From assembly GCA_039932715.1 (NCBI GenBank), contig JBDTPN010000012.1:1-64000 (forward strand): a stretch of 64,000 nt of DNA, read 5' to 3'. Positions 63,156 through 64,000 of this stretch are shown here, in pieces. The stretch's first letter is position 1, and each line of letters opens with the position of its first letter. This DNA is from ZC4RG30 sp039932715. GTDB lineage: Bacteria > Pseudomonadota > Gammaproteobacteria > Steroidobacterales > Steroidobacteraceae. Both the position numbers and the translations under genes were made by a program. The notes beneath the pieces are model-generated. The model was not told the origin of the DNA. It was given only the letters and a program-made list of their open reading frames with translations, and did no database searches.

Positions 63156-64000
63156 ATGACACCACATCTCTCCCGCAGCGATCTCACGCAGCTCGCCGCT
63201 GCACAGGGATTTGCCGCTGTTGGCGTCACCGGCATCGACTTGCCGCAGGACGAGGCCTTCCTGATGAAATGGCTGGAACGCGGCTTTCATGGCGAGATGG
63301 GATATATGTCGCGTCATGGCACGCTGCGTTCGCGCCCCGCGCAACTGACGCCGGGAACATTGCGCGTGATCAGTGCACGCATGGATTACTGGCCCGAGGA
63401 TGCCGCCGCACCCCAGCCGGTGCTCGAAGATCCGGCGCTGGGCTATATCTCGCGCTATGCATTGGGTCGTGACTACCACCGGGTCATCCGGCCCGCGCTG
63501 GCGCGCCTGGCGGAAGCCATTGCCGCGCGCATTCCCCATCAATATCGCGTGTTCGTGGATTCCGGCCCGGTGCTGGAAAAAGCCATCGCACGCAATGCCG
63601 GCCTGGGCTGGATAGGAAAACACACCAACCTCATCGCCGCGGATGCAGGTTCGTATTTCTTCCTGGGCGAAATCCTCACCGATCTGCCGTTACCGATGGA
63701 CGAACCGGCCACCGCGCACTGCGGCAGTTGCACCGCCTGCATTCCCGCCTGCCCCACCCAGGCCATAGTGGGACCACAGCAGCTGGATGCACGACGTTGC
63801 ATCTCATACCTGACCATCGAGTTGCGCGGTGCGATTCCCGAGGAGCTGCGACCCGCCATCGGCAATCGCATCTACGGCTGTGATGATTGCCAGCTGGTGT
63901 GTCCGTGGAACAAGTTCGCGCGCGCCGCCAGTCACCCCGACTTCAAGGTGCGTCACGGGCTGGATGCGCCGCGATTGGTGGACCTGCTGGCAATGACACC
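63156..64000 (+). CDS. queG: Epoxyqueuosine reductase, 3' end outside the window
   Basis: The frame is open from the ATG at 63156 to the window end; about 281 N-terminal residues are seen of a normal 350-380. It matches QueG in order: FHGEMGYMSRHG, RVISARMDYWPED, GLGWIGKHTNL, then the first ferredoxin-type site CGSCTACIPACP and the second CDDCQLVCPWNK. It reduces epoxyqueuosine to queuosine in tRNA using cobalamin and two [4Fe-4S] clusters. It is divergent from nnr with 23 bases between starts. Confidence 0.93.
   Translation, partial: MTPHLSRSDLTQLAAAQGFAAVGVTGIDLPQDEAFLMKWLERGFHGEMGYMSRHGTLRSRPAQLTPGTLRVISARMDYWPEDAAAPQPVLEDPALGYISRYALGRDYHRVIRPALARLAEAIAARIPHQYRVFVDSGPVLEKAIARNAGLGWIGKHTNLIAADAGSYFFLGEILTDLPLPMDEPATAHCGSCTACIPACPTQAIVGPQQLDARRCISYLTIELRGAIPEELRPAIGNRIYGCDDCQLVCPWNKFARAASHPDFKVRHGLDAPRLVDLLAMT

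Noticed and set aside
1..64000. CRISPR arrays, tRNA, rRNA, insertion sequences and phage genes
   Set aside because: I found no regularly spaced repeats, tRNA-like cloverleaf, ribosomal RNA stretch, transposase or phage structural gene on reading both strands. A dedicated tRNA or repeat search could overturn this.

Overview
The window is GC-rich DNA from a bacterial chromosome, almost certainly a gammaproteobacterium. The right-hand 12 kb holds the conserved order queG / nnr-tsaE-amiC-mutL-miaA-hfq-hflX-hflK-hflC-DUF2065-purA, which is typical of that class. The accessory part is rich in TonB-dependent receptors, PQQ alcohol dehydrogenases with fused cytochrome c, DUF1552/DUF1592 proteins, secreted orphan families and aromatic-catabolism enzymes. 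That mix suggests a free-living heterotroph of the Steroidobacter/Nevskia type (inference only). I see no tRNA, rRNA, CRISPR array, insertion sequence or prophage.

Layout. 1-1573: 5' part of a DUF1592 protein. 1975-5511: a DoxX-DoxX-DUF805 fusion divergent from a PQQ quinohemoprotein dehydrogenase. 5564-11818: a tightly packed minus-strand unit (otsB, GH15 glucosidase, otsA, mscS, a small winged-helix-like protein and two DUF5985-like membrane proteins) that looks like an osmotic/trehalose operon. It is divergent from a MarR regulator across a palindromic operator. 12471-17061: a BtuB-like receptor under a cobalamin riboswitch, preceded by a second PQQ dehydrogenase with a lanthanide-type Asp-Tyr-Asp signature. 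17140-17418: a truncated phosphoketolase remnant. 17475-21941: five overlapping or abutting genes (type III polyketide synthase, methyltransferase, flavoprotein, acyl carrier protein, FabF-like ketosynthase). This is the best candidate for an undescribed pathway, probably a phenolic or pyrone lipid. 21949-26123: GAF protein, thioredoxin-like protein, flavin reductase, old yellow enzyme and DNA polymerase IV.

26154-36675: a seven-gene minus-strand operon made of a secreted ankyrin protein, DUF1592, DUF1552, a MetE-core methyltransferase, and two paralogous secreted proteins flanking a GDSL hydrolase. 36769-42962: a Tat-exported alpha/beta hydrolase, a very large TonB receptor with a clear terminator, a DUF6152 protein and a secreted orphan. 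42982-46352: a prolyl-4-hydroxylase-like enzyme, an AraC regulator and 4-hydroxybenzoate hydroxylase (pobA). 46441-50596: three overlapping genes for exported proteins with one, two and three NTF2/SnoaL-like units. 50571-52040: a carotenoid/stilbene-cleaving oxygenase.

The accessory genes fit an organism that imports bulky substrates through TonB receptors and processes them in the periplasm. Aromatic cleavage products could pass through PobA to protocatechuate. These pathway links are inferences from gene content. Start sites were moved to internal ATG/GTG/TTG codons wherever a Shine-Dalgarno sequence or an overlapping stop favoured them.
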